Below, piece by piece: positions 9,834 through 19,936 of a stretch of DNA of 26,131 nt (the stretch's first letter is position 1; the number at the start of each line of letters is the position of its first letter). The notes below the pieces were generated by a model. It was not told where the DNA came from. It did no database searches and worked only from the letters and a program-made list of their open reading frames with translations. The position numbers and the translations under genes were made by a program. Origin of the DNA: Gnetum montanum (Eukaryota > Streptophyta > Gnetopsida > Gnetales > Gnetaceae); contig MNCI01030919.1 of the NCBI GenBank assembly GCA_015680685.1, positions 75,250 to 101,380 of the forward strand, written 5' to 3'.

Positions 9834-12800
9834 ATGGCTTCTAACAAGGATGGAGTTTGCAGCTATGACCCAAAAGACCTAGTGGTCATAGAGCATAGGC
9901 AATCACTCAAGTAGAGAGGTAGAAACCTAGATTTTATAGTTATAAGTGAGAAATTTTATAAATTCCTATGCATAAAAATATAGGCTATCCTCCTTATACA
10001 GTGCTATGAGTCTGACATTAAGAATCAGTTTGAAATCATGCACTGGGATGGGAAAGAATACATCTCCTCATATTATGATAAAATTTGTTAGACTGACTTC
10101 TATACATACATGCTAACACAAATTATAGATGTAGATGAGTGAAGTGAAGAGATTAGTTTGGATAGCATCAGGATGAGTGAGATGAGTTTGAGGTGGAATA
10201 GGAACCAAATACCTTTATCAGAAGCCTCTTCCAACAATTGACTCCCCAAGTAGCTATTCCTAGCTTTACATCTCTTGTGTCATTTGTAGAACAAGTTCCT
10301 CGATCTTCTCCTTCTTCTATCCATCTCACCATGTTTGGGTCAACACCTATCATTGCTACCCACCAAGCTCAACCTATCTTCCATCTTACCTCCCTATTTT
10401 TGTCAATGTTCTTCGCTACCTAACCTCGCTCCACACGATCATCACCTATGGTGTCTACGACATTCCATTATTTCTTGATCTTAATGGACCCTTTCATGAG
10501 ACCCTAGGCTATGAAAGCCTCTCATACCCCCTTTTCCCCCTTTATCCCTCAAGTTTCAACATAGAAATCCTTCTCATTGTTCAATCTTCATGCCGTTGTG
10601 ATCACCTAGGCTCTTTCATCATTACCACTATCCATTGCATGGTCCCAAGCATCCCAACTCCCTTCATAGCCATTTACACAAGTACTAAAACCCATGGGAA
10701 TGTCCCAAGGACTAGGCCTAGCCTTCCAAATGATCTAGGACATCATCGAAGAGCTACAAAAGCTCAAAGCCTCTACTACTGAGACAATTAAGATAATGGA
10801 CTTCTACCAAGATGATCCCATTAGTCATGCCATCTCCCATATCACTCTTCATTTGGGCATTCCCATTCCCCAATTCGTGAAATACAATGTAGAAGATGAT
10901 ACTAACTTCCACCTTATCACTTTTTGTTCCAAATGTTTGTTATTACGAGCTTGGCCTCATACTGTTAGGCATGTCTTCCCTATGTCCTTCATCAAGAAAG
11001 CTTTAGATTGATACTGTGCGTTACTTAGAGGGTTCATTGCCTCATTAGAGGATTTAATTTCACAATTCATTAACCATTTCAAGTATAACTTGAAACTTGA
11101 TATGACTCTTGATCAATTGATGAAGGTCAAATAGGGGTCCTTTGAACTTGTGTAGAAGTTTATACGACAATGGAATGCTCTCCTTAACAGGATACCTGAA
11201 ACCATTATTGAAAGCCATTTGTTGTCCATCTTCAAGGAAGTAGTTAACAATTTCATTAAGTCCAAGTTATACTATCTTAATCCATGGTCACTTAGCCAAG
11301 ATTTTTACCAAACTAAAAATATAGAGATTGCTACAAAGGCTAGCAATGACCTAGCATATGTAGCGTATAAGAACCAACATATGAGAAAGGATAGGTGTAA
11401 GGGAAAGAAAAACCATGTTGCCATATCCACTATGGTGAAAGAAACCAAAACTATATAGGGGCCAAAAGCAAATCAACCAAAGGCCCCTACCATCACTGCG
11501 AAATGCTGAATGTTAGGGGCCTCTACATCTAATCAATCTAGGCCTAACTTTGAGAGGAAGGATTGGTCCAAATATATGAAGTTATCCTTGAAATTGTATG
11601 AGCTCCTTGACTATTTTCTCAAAATTAATCATACCCAATAAAAGCAAATGACTGAGAATGCCCACAAGAGGCATGATCGTCTATGCGAGATTGCTAAGGA
11701 CTCCATTGTAGCAACTAAGGATGATTCACCAGTACCAAAATATTTCAAACTAGACCAATTTTGCCACTATCATTAATTGATTGGTCATGATACCAATTTT
11801 TGGTTGGCCTTAAAGGATAACTTGCAAAAGATGATAGACAATGAAGAGTTACTTTTAGATGCTTCCAACACTATTAGGCCCTAAAACCAACACATGTAGG
11901 TGTACAGTCATCTATTTAATGCTAACAATGATCCCTATACAATAGCCACATTCAACATTAGCAATAATCCTAAACTTGCAAGGGAGCCATTTTTGATTCA
12001 GGTGCCTCCTTGTGATGAAAGGACTTCAACTTTGTCAAGTTCAAGAACTCATTTTATCATAAGGATACCATCATTAGCACCTCTTAAAGAATCATTTATT
12101 ATTAAAGTGCCCCCTCATACCACTATTAAGCCCACAACTCAAGATGAATAACATCCTCCTATGATGGTCAATGCCTCAACATCCTCATAACTAGATAATA
12201 AGAAGTCACCAAAAAAACAATGTAAGAAGCTAGCTTCTAAGTCAAAAGCTAAGAATAATGTAAAATAAAAAGTGTGGAAGGAAGTAGAATCATTGAATTC
12301 TATACCCATTTTAGTCGTACCCATGAGCTCTGATGCTCAAGCTACTTCAACAAGTCAACCTAAGGGGGATACCACACAATAGGCAAAAGAAAAGGAGCCT
12401 AAACCACAAATGCTAAAACATGAGCTAAAAATCTTGGGTAGAATGGAGAAAGTCAAAGGCAATAAGAATGAAAAAACAACTAATAATGACAAAGATTTTT
12501 TCACTATCATGGAGTAGGTTAAGTGCTTGGTTAAATAGAATAACACCCTATTGAGCTTATATGATGTAGTTATGACCTCTCACACTTACCGTGAAGCCTT
12601 AGTTCATATGCTAACTTCTATTCCTGTCACTAAGGATATCCTAGCCAACCAAGAATCTATCTAGGTGGTAATAGTGCCATACTTACCTAAGGAAGAAACG
12701 AAGTCAAACACCTTAACATTTTGGGACAACAAGGTAAAGATCAACTTACAAAGTGGTGAGGTGTCAAGATCTCCCTTATTTATAATGATAAGGGTTGGCT

Positions 12801-13320
12801 AGTATAAGGTACAATAGGTACATGTGGATGATGGGATAGCTACTAATGTTATTTTCCTTTCCTATTGTATAACACTTGGGCTTGGCCAAACACATTTAGC
12901 GCACCTCCACCTCAACACTTAAATCATTTAATAGGTCATGTGTAGAGGTTAGAGGGTCTATTTCATTGGATTTCATAGCTAGGGAATAGTTCCTTACATC
13001 AGCTGATTTCCTTGTGGTGGAAGAGACATCAAGATTCAACCTAATCTTAGGGAGAACTTGGTTAGCTAAACTATGAGTTGTTTCTTCCCTGATCCATCAA
13101 GAAATTCATTTTCCTTACAAGGGAGATGAGATTGTTATCCATCAGGACAATGTGGCTTTCATGTCTATCAACAATGTTGACATAGAATAAGAGTCTGAGG
13201 TGGAGTTTTAAGAAGAAGCTTCTGTAGTCAAAAACATAGCTGAGAAACCCAATGAAATTGACTAAGTTAAAACCAACAATGTAGGGGCCATAAATGAATC
13301 ATGGCATTTAGGGTAGTAAG
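9834..13320 (+). pseudogene. Tat/Ogre-like gag-protease, element D
   Basis: The frame may start at the ATG at 9834 (MASNKDGVCSYDPKDL). The main frame from about 10238 carries the Gag capsid region at about 10860-11330: a segment around PIPQFVKYN, then FINHFKYNLKLDMTLDQL and FIRQWNALLNRIPETI, as in plant Ty3/gypsy Gag. At about 11755-11850 is CHYH...GHDTNFW...LKDNLQKMIDN, matching the conserved CxYH...GH...C..LK..IQ.LI motif of Tat/Ogre-type Gag, with the final Cys lost. Protease remnant at about 12690-13140: VDDGIATNV, where DGGS or DSGA is usual, then, after a frameshift, LILGRTWL. About twenty in-frame stops. No reverse transcriptase and no LTR were identified. Confidence 0.75.
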
Positions 13321-13881
13321 TGAAGGGGACATGGAGTATAAAATCATGCAATAAAGACCTTATGCATTTCTAATCCCTCAAAGATTAGAAAGCACTTACA
13401 TGAGTGAACACTCTAGTTACTTTCTTAACCATGTACCTTATGATGTAGCCTTTAATTCATAGCCTTGTCTTCAATCTTTACATTTCATATTATATCTATG
13501 GTCTTTATGTTCATGTCTAGTTTATAATTTTGTATCTATTCCCTTTGCATTTACATAAAATCATAAAAAACCATTAAAAATAGAAAATAAAAAATGTAAA
13601 AAAAAAAGTTTAAAATTTGATGACTAAAAACCAATTTAGAATGTAAAGACACTAAAAATAATAACCCATAACAATTTAAAGTTAAAACCAATGGTAGTTG
13701 TGATCACACCATGTGACAAATAACAAAAAATAAATACATAATATCCAATAGTCATAGTTGCATAGTCCAACAAATGACATAAACTTATGAAAGAATAATA
13801 AATAATCTCATGAGCTAAAGTAGGTAAATAACATTAATAGCCAATGATGATAAAATGAAATAAATCAAGTAATAGATAGAT
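13321..13881. other. AT-rich non-coding gap
   Basis: AT-rich sequence with A-runs (near 13590-13610) between the end of the element D protease and the stop codon of gene G. It would be the 3' flank of gene G. No gene, RNA or terminal repeat is visible. Confidence 0.55.
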
Positions 13882-13953
13882 CTAGGCTATAAGAGGAGGA
13901 GAAGCATCATTGCTTACAACATGACCATCATCATCGTCAACATCATCAGAAGC
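13882..13953 (-). pseudogene. Gene G last exon, acidic C-terminus
   Basis: Acceptor TTATTTATAG precedes 13953. The exon is 72 nt, exactly 24 codons including the TAG stop at 13884-13882, and is read in phase 0 from the preceding donor AAG/GTTTGC. It encodes ASDDVDDDDGHVV and ends LIA. The clean fit of length, phase and stop supports it as the true end of the gene. Confidence 0.7.
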
Positions 13954-14080
13954 CTATAAATAATAAAAAAATTTAGATAATTAGTAACCATGAGAACTTA
14001 TAAATATAACCATAATCAATGGAAAATAAATAAAATTTATAACTTAATGCCAACAACAAAAAAAACATTTTTTTGCAAAC

Positions 14081-14644
14081 CTTAGAAGAATTAGGGGCAA
14101 TATCTTTTGGGGCAAATTTTTGGAGACTCGTTTCAAGCTTGCGAAGAATATGTCCTTCACTCATATTGGCCCAATCAACATCCCCTAAATCAACACCTAT
14201 TAGGACCTTTCCATTTTCTACATCCATCCACTCAGGTGGATCATGAGAAAAGTTAGTAGTAATGTTTGCACTAGATGTCGTAGTGATTTGGGGGGTAGGA
14301 TCATCAACAGCTACCATTGATTTCTCAAATAAGTGGAAGGCATACTTGGCACCTATGTTCTACACAAACAACTTGTACTTATGTTGTTTCATGGCTACTT
14401 CATGTCATTATTTTGTCTAGTTCTCTCTTTCCATCTTGTAGAGTCATTTGTGAGCCTTTTGTCTCTTATCCTACTTCAAGATTAAGGTGTAATGATCACA
14501 CCACTTCTTAGTCTTAGGAATTAGGTGCTCCATCTACATATCCTTCTTCACAATGCTTCTAGCTAGGGCCACCTTGACCTAGATGGTGCTCCAATAACAA
14601 GACCACTTGATCTTGTTGGTATGTAGGGAATCCCTATTGGTTAT
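14081..14644 (-). pseudogene. Gene G fifth exon, downstream half
   Basis: From the element A target site to the donor AAG/GTTTGC at 14081. After the 5-bp duplication (14640-14644) is set aside, one base completes a split Ala codon and 558 nt (186 codons) follow with no indel. The first half is Lys- and Trp-rich (NKIKWSCYWSTI, PKTKKWCDHYTLILK); the later part includes FHLFEKSMVAVDD and VLIGVDLGDVDW. About eight in-frame stops, mainly TAG where CAG is likely. Confidence 0.7.
14640..14644. repeat. Left target-site duplication of element A (GTTAT)
   Basis: GTTAT here corresponds to GCTAC at 22733-22737. The two differences are both C-to-T on the plus strand, consistent with age. Removing element A and one copy rejoins an exon of gene G in frame, which is independent support. 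Confidence 0.65.
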
Positions 14645-15416
14645 TGATGAGCTGCAATATTGCGGCCCACTTAAACATCTATAAATAAGAGGTGGATTTC
14701 CCTTGTTTTTCAATCTAGATTTAGACCCTTAGCCAAACTATAACAGTTTTACCATTCTAGAGTTAGAATAATTTCCATGTGCCCGCAGTAGGAGTCTTAA
14801 AGTGAACAGATCTCTACTCGAGCAAATTGTACCTAAGCACACATTTGTGTACTGAAATAAAGATGAAATTTCTGATAAACCTTGTAGCATATGGAATAAG
14901 CTAAATAGGAATTAATTATTATTAATGTTTAAATTCTTTCCTAGATAATTAATCTCTCTTCACCCTTATCTCCTAGTAATGAGGAATGAGTGTGAATTAA
15001 TCATGAGCATTTAAGTGTGACTACTTGGTAACCCAGTAGCGTACTTAAGCCATGCGCTTGGTAATCCTAGTGGTAGTCGTGAACGAAGTTCAGGATGTGT
15101 ATGGATGATTAAGGAATGGATGCTCATCGCACTTAGGCTAGTTTAGATTCTCTTTCACCCTTCCTCTCTTAGCTTAGTAATATTATTTTCCATCATACTC
15201 AGGAGTAGCACTAGTGTAGAAACACATCATACACCTCACTCTAGACTAAACCATATGTGAAAAAACTAATACCAGTCCAAGTGGGAAGATAGTGAACTGC
15301 AACCTAAGGATAACTATCTAGATACCACAACTAGCCCATCTACGGAGTTCGACAGGATCATGCGTGAAACACTCGTATTCGTATGGTTGAGTGTAGGGGT
15401 ACCTCGCCACTCATCA
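14645..15416 (+). mobile_element. 5' LTR of element A
   Basis: 772 bp, TGATGAG to CTCATCA. TATA box TATAAATAAG at 14680-14689; AATAAA at 14856-14861, conserved in the other LTR copies and probably marking the R/U5 end. Only one decayed palindrome (GCAATATTGC) is left upstream of TATA, where the 3' LTR has three, accounting for the 34-bp length difference. U5 is AT-rich and ends with the family block GAGTGTAGGGGTACCTCGCC. Confidence 0.9.
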
Positions 15417-15417
15417 T

Positions 15418-15436
15418 TGGTGCCTTTGCTGGGGAC
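15418..15436 (+). other. Primer-binding site, tRNA-Asp type
   Basis: TGGTGCCTTTGCTGGGGAC starts two bases after the LTR end. It matches the complement of the plant tRNA-Asp 3' end (TGGCGCCGTTGCCGGGGAT) at most positions. tRNA-Asp priming is known from Athila/Tat-type elements. Confidence 0.8.
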
Positions 15437-15557
15437 GGTGCTAGTTATCTAGATTAGTTATATCATACAAGGTCGCTGTATAGGAATTAATGATATATCA
15501 TTTGCAAAGAAATAATTATAGAAAGTCACATATAAATTCACACACAATTGCACAACC

Positions 15558-17144
15558 ATGCCTCTCCTACAAGACTATGATAATGCCATACCTAGTGAGG
15601 AAATTCATTGGAGAACTAATAGAATTGATGATGAAGATGAAGTCTGGAGTACTCAACCTTATGTAGGAGTCCCCTACGTTCATGAACACCCCAATGATAC
15701 CCAAAGACTCTAGTCATCCAACTTTGACACCTCTAGTGAGGATGAGACATCCCATAGAATGAGGAGGCCCGAAGGGCCTAGGACCTTCTCAATAACTAAC
15801 AAGAACTTACTTGGGGATGATTGGAAGACTTAAAAAAGTCATAATGAGTTTTACAGTTCCTTCTCTTCCTCTACTCCTTCAACATCAGATTGTGACATGG
15901 ATGACTATCTTTCAAGGGATCGGCGTAGAACTAAAAATCAAGCTCACAAAGAAAATCAAGAACATCGACATAAACAAAGGCAACATTGTCCCAAGACACG
16001 AAAGCATAACTTACCTGATGACGATGAACCCATTTTAGCCACTAAGAACCTAACGCTTATACAAGAGGCTATTCGAATATCCTACAGGAATTGCAAAGAA
16101 AGTTGCCTACCTAGGCTTGATTTAAATTACTTTCCCAAGTTTTCAGGAGGCTATGATTTAGATCCGCAACATCATTTACAAGCCTTCTATGATGCCTGTA
16201 CATGGAACAACATTGATAACGGTTGGCAAAAGCTCAAGCTCTTTCCTATGACACTCATTGGCCAAGCAAAAGTATGGTATAGATCGTTAAAACTAAATTC
16301 AATATGACATTGGCCAACAATGGTAGAACTCTTTAGCGAAAGATATCAAACCTACGCAAGAGTGTTAGCCTTGAGGAAACAAATCCAAGAGTGGAAAAAA
16401 GCACAACATGAACCCTTGGACATGGCCTTAGAAAGATACTATGCACTGCTAAACAACTGTCCAGGCCATGATATCTCCGAGGAAAGGCTATTATACCATA
16501 TCATTGATGGGCTCCATAATGAAACAAGGGAGACCCTAGGGATGTACGCCTAAGGTCAACTATATGAGCTACGAACCCATCAACTCCAAGAGCTTATTAA
16601 GCGAGTGTCAAAAGAAGAAGGAGAACTAGCCAAATGGGAGAATGTTGAAAGTTCTCAACATGAACAAAATCTCAACTTAACAAGGGTCTATGATCATGAA
16701 GAGGAGAAATCCACTCACTTTAAGGAGGTGGAATCATCTTTGCCAATCCTACAATCACTAGATGAAATTGAGGCAAAGATCAATAAGATGATAGACTGGG
16801 TACATAAAAGATGTGGAGAATATGCCAACATTATTAGAGGAAGAGTTATGCCAAATCGAGAAACAGGATAGGACAACATGCAATAATCGAAACAAAGGGT
16901 AGAAGATAATAAGAATAAGAACTCAACTGCCAATTTCACATATCAATGTAACGTCTGTTTGTACGATCACCCTGAAGGCCAATGTCCAGTTTTGTCACAT
17001 TTACATGAGCATTGGGAAGGAATGTTACATCCAAATTTCGTATAGAAATATTAGGTTGAACCATAGTGGCAAAAACCTCAGTCATGGGGGAGGCCACCGC
17101 CAAGTAGACCATAACCTTCATATGTCCCAATGCCAAATGCTTAT
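15558..17144 (+). pseudogene. Gag of element A, N-terminal and capsid part
   Basis: One frame from the ATG at 15558 (MPLLQDYDNAIPSEEIHW) to the nested LTR at 17145, with ten stops and no frameshift. Charged N-terminal region to about residue 150; capsid domain at about residues 180-330 (YDLDPQHHLQAF, WYRSLKLNSI, RYQTYARVLALRKQI, NNCPGHDISEERLLYHI); a Lys/Glu-rich probable coiled coil; then the knuckle CNVCLYDHPEGQC (CX2CX3HX4C) near 16950. The Tyr/Pro-rich tail starts after it (QSWGRPPPSRP). Nine of the ten stops fit CAG/CAA to TAG/TAA or TGG to TGA. It aligns along its length with the gag of element B. Confidence 0.9.
17140..17144. repeat. Target-site duplication CTTAT of the solo LTR, left copy
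   Basis: CTTAT here is repeated exactly at 19227-19231, directly flanking the TG...CA ends of the nested LTR. Confidence 0.85.
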
Positions 17145-19226
17145 TGTTTGCGACCGTTTGGGACGCGACCGCCAACGAGTGTCCTCGAACAGGATTTAGG
17201 TGCCTGCTGGTCTCTGGCAACACCAAGGCCCAGATACCTCCAAATAACTCAGTAATTAATGTGAGTGTGTGTGTGTGCTGTTGCGGCGTGCGGTTGTGAG
17301 AAATGTAACGATTGCGTGTGTGTAAACTACAAATGACTTACTTTAAGAGATTCAGCCAACTTTGTCAAGTACTATGAGTTATTGAAAGTTTCCTATTTTG
17401 TTCAATTGCCTAGTCTACGCGGTCCCTATAATACCTGCTTGTAACAAATAAAATTTTGCAAAAACATTTGAGCACAATTCCGCAATCTACTCCTAATTTT
17501 CCCCAGAGAAAGAGATAGTTCCACAAGAAAACTAGAAATAGAGCAAGATTCGATGGAAATAAGCAGAAAAGAAAAGAAAGCAGATTTGTGTAGACCTCAA
17601 ATATTTAAACAAGGTAAAATGACACGAGTAAACACTTCGCAATAAAGCTATCCCAAATTCAATATCTACGAATTGTTCAAACTTCCAAGGCTCAAACAAG
17701 CAATATCTTCAAGACAATCCTACTATGCTACCAAAAATTGCTGCGTAAACTACCACGTACGAGACTCCATTTTGACTAGATAATAGATGTCAACGATTGC
17801 ATTCAAACAGAACCTTTAAAAGACTTGACAATTTCTGATTGAAATACCACGAGAATTCACTTTAAAGATAAAAAGAAGCTATTCTGGTCCCATCAAAATA
17901 CCAAAGATTTTCTGAACCCTCTCGACTACTGAATTGTTCAACGGCGTGACTACAAACAGAGGCTCTCTTACAACAATCCCAATAGCAGTTCCCACACATT
18001 GCACAATAACGAAATTTACTACTAAAATGCTCTTAAGGCTTTTAAACACAAGCACTTCTATGGCAAAATTTTAATAGAAATTTCTATCGGGCAACAAGAA
18101 CAATAAGAGCAATCTAAAAATCCCAAAATTACTTGCCAAGGATGATACTATCTAAACCACTAGCTAAGAAATTTAAACAAAACAAAAAATGAAATGCATA
18201 ACTCACAGGACCATGACAAAGAGGCTGAAATCTTTATTCTAGCAAGCCATCTTGCAAACAATCTTCTTTACAAATCTCTACCACCGAACTGCTCCGTCCA
18301 TTATTTCTCTGCCACCGCTCTGCATTGGATTGGCCCAAAGGTCACGATTGCCGCCGTTGGTTTGTTGCTGACGTCGTCGAAACCCTGCAGCTGCTTTGCT
18401 GCTGCCATCTCCATGTCTTTCGCATCCGCCATGGCTGTGTGTCATCTATTGAACTCTCCACAAACACGATTGCAGTTGGAACAGCTTTTTCACAGAGCTC
18501 GGTATCAGTTATATTAACGGTGAAATGACTTGAATTTGTGAACCCTCGGCAATGGTGTCTTGCCCTTATTCGTGGACAGCGTCCAAGTCCGGCGCATTCG
18601 TATTTTTGTTTTGCAGTTTTTGCTCAGAACTGTCCGGAGTTGCAGGCAAAGGCATAGGCGTAGCAACTGGTTGCGTTCTGACCCTGCTTCATTCATTTTC
18701 TGTAGTCTTTGGCTAGGAAATTAAGCTTACTGCGGAAACAGAACAAAGAAACCCTTTATGGCAAGTGTTTGGCAAAATTCCAAATAGAATATGGAGTGAT
18801 TTTTGGCGTTTTCTTAGTAAATTTTAGCAGCAAGCATCACTGCGTTTTTGTTGCCATTGATACTGCGTTTTTCTTTTTTGTGTTTAACCCTGTTTCTGCA
18901 AGTATTCAGTAACTGTTTCTTCTTAACACAGAAGCCATTTTCCCTGTTCTTGGCTTCTGTAAAAGCAGGACCAACATCATTTCATGCTTGATATATTTTT
19001 GTGACCAGGCCCTGTATGTTCTATGTCTACCACCGTTATTGAACCAGTCTAAGTTTGGTTAAATGTAATATGCTGAGATATTACATTCTTTGCCTAATGT
19101 AGGGTTAAATTAAATATGTGTTTTATCTCCATGAAACTTATCCGAATTCCAGCACCCATTTCATTTTTATTCTTCTTAAGTAAATTGAAACTCCTGCTCC
19201 ATGTAGTGGCTGAAAATGTGCCAACA
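17145..19226 (-). mobile_element. 2,082-bp solo LTR (TGTTGG family) nested in gag of A
   Basis: Flanked by a perfect 5-bp duplication CTTAT and bounded by TG...CA. Read on the minus strand it starts TGTTGGCACATTTTCAGCC at 19226 and ends GGTCGCAAACA at 17145. Its start matches the LTR that follows a polypurine tract at 1394. No internal direct repeat, PBS or protein domain was seen, so solo LTR is the best reading. Removing it and one CTTAT restores the gag frame. It holds a GC-rich, CpG-containing block at about 18250-18700, unlike the AT-rich sequence around it, and some coding-like segments of unclear meaning. Confidence 0.85.
18300..18435 (-). other. Coding-like segment inside the solo LTR
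   Basis: On the minus strand an ATG near 18432 opens a 43-codon frame (begins MADAKDMEMAAAKQLQGFDD, contains AAIVTFGP) in a GC-rich island. The composition looks like a plant first exon, but the frame stops at about 18301 and no family is recognised. It may be captured host sequence or a chance reading through a CpG-rich U3. Confidence 0.22.
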
Positions 19227-19231
19227 CTTAT
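19227..19231. repeat. Target-site duplication CTTAT of the solo LTR, right copy
   Basis: Exact copy of 17140-17144 on the other side of the nested LTR. Confidence 0.85.
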
Positions 19232-19936
19232 TATTATTTTCAACACCCTATTTCTCCAACAAGATTAGCATCCTCTACCTCACCTCATTGTTATCATTCT
19301 CCCGAGTACTATCCACCCATTTCCTCTCCAAGAAGATCACCACCTCATGTGCCTTACACTTATCCTCAACCTCAATATTCTCATACTTCACCCCCTCCTA
19401 CATCACCGCTAGCTATGCGAGGAATTTTTGCACCACAACACCAACCTGCAGACGTTACTTCTACTGCTACTCCCAACAGTAGTGGAGGTCCTTCACAACA
19501 TCGAAAGCATCCCTTCTTTAGACGTGAACGTTGAAAGGGACACCACAGTTAAGAAACCACTACATCCGCCAACTCAGCACAAACCCAACATTGTGGTGCA
19601 TCTTCCTCTTCAAACCCAACACCTCATGTTACCTCATCAAGGCCACCACTTAACACTCCAACAACCATATGGCCCAATGAATACAGCCATGGAGGGCGAC
19701 ATCCTGATCCTTGCATACCATCTAATGGTCCCAATTATCATAGTGGGTCAACTCATTATCTAGAAACTACATATTATAAATTGTCCCACTATGGTTACTA
19801 TAATCAAGTGTGTGAACCCCAATGGGGTCAGTATGACTGGGTCCCAATATTTCCAACATACAAGGATCCTAACCTTCCATTTATTAATTCTAGTCATGCT
19901 CAACCATTTTGCTATGGGGGGTATCCTCCATTCTAA
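19227..19936 (+). pseudogene. Gag of element A, Tyr/Pro-rich C-terminal tail
   Basis: Continuation of the gag frame after the nested LTR, with only two stops (TGA at 19532, TAA at 19550) before a terminal TAA at 19934-19936. Rich in Pro, Ser, Tyr, His, Gln and Gly: HSPEYYPPISSPRRSPPH, then YPQPQYSHTSPPP, and near the end SHYGYYNQ, WGQYDWVP and CYGGYPPF. The first half is shared with the gag of element B (HSPKYHYPTTSYTRSPPH). With the front part, Gag would be about 760 codons, long for a Gag alone. There is no protease or other enzyme after the knuckle. Confidence 0.8.

Noticed and set aside
16936-17226. Minus-strand ORF of 96 codons
   Set aside because: It is antisense to the zinc-knuckle region of gag and runs across the nested LTR boundary.
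18194-18517. Plus-strand ORF of 107 codons in the solo LTR
   Set aside because: Composition is odd (Cys/Leu/Ser), no domain is recognised, and the minus strand of the GC-rich block looks at least as coding-like.
19216-19482. Plus-strand ORF of 88 codons
   Set aside because: It overlaps the real gag tail in another frame and starts inside the nested LTR.
19428-19763. Plus-strand ORF of 111 codons
   Set aside because: It is an out-of-frame reading of the gag tail; the gag frame continues across two stops to 19936.
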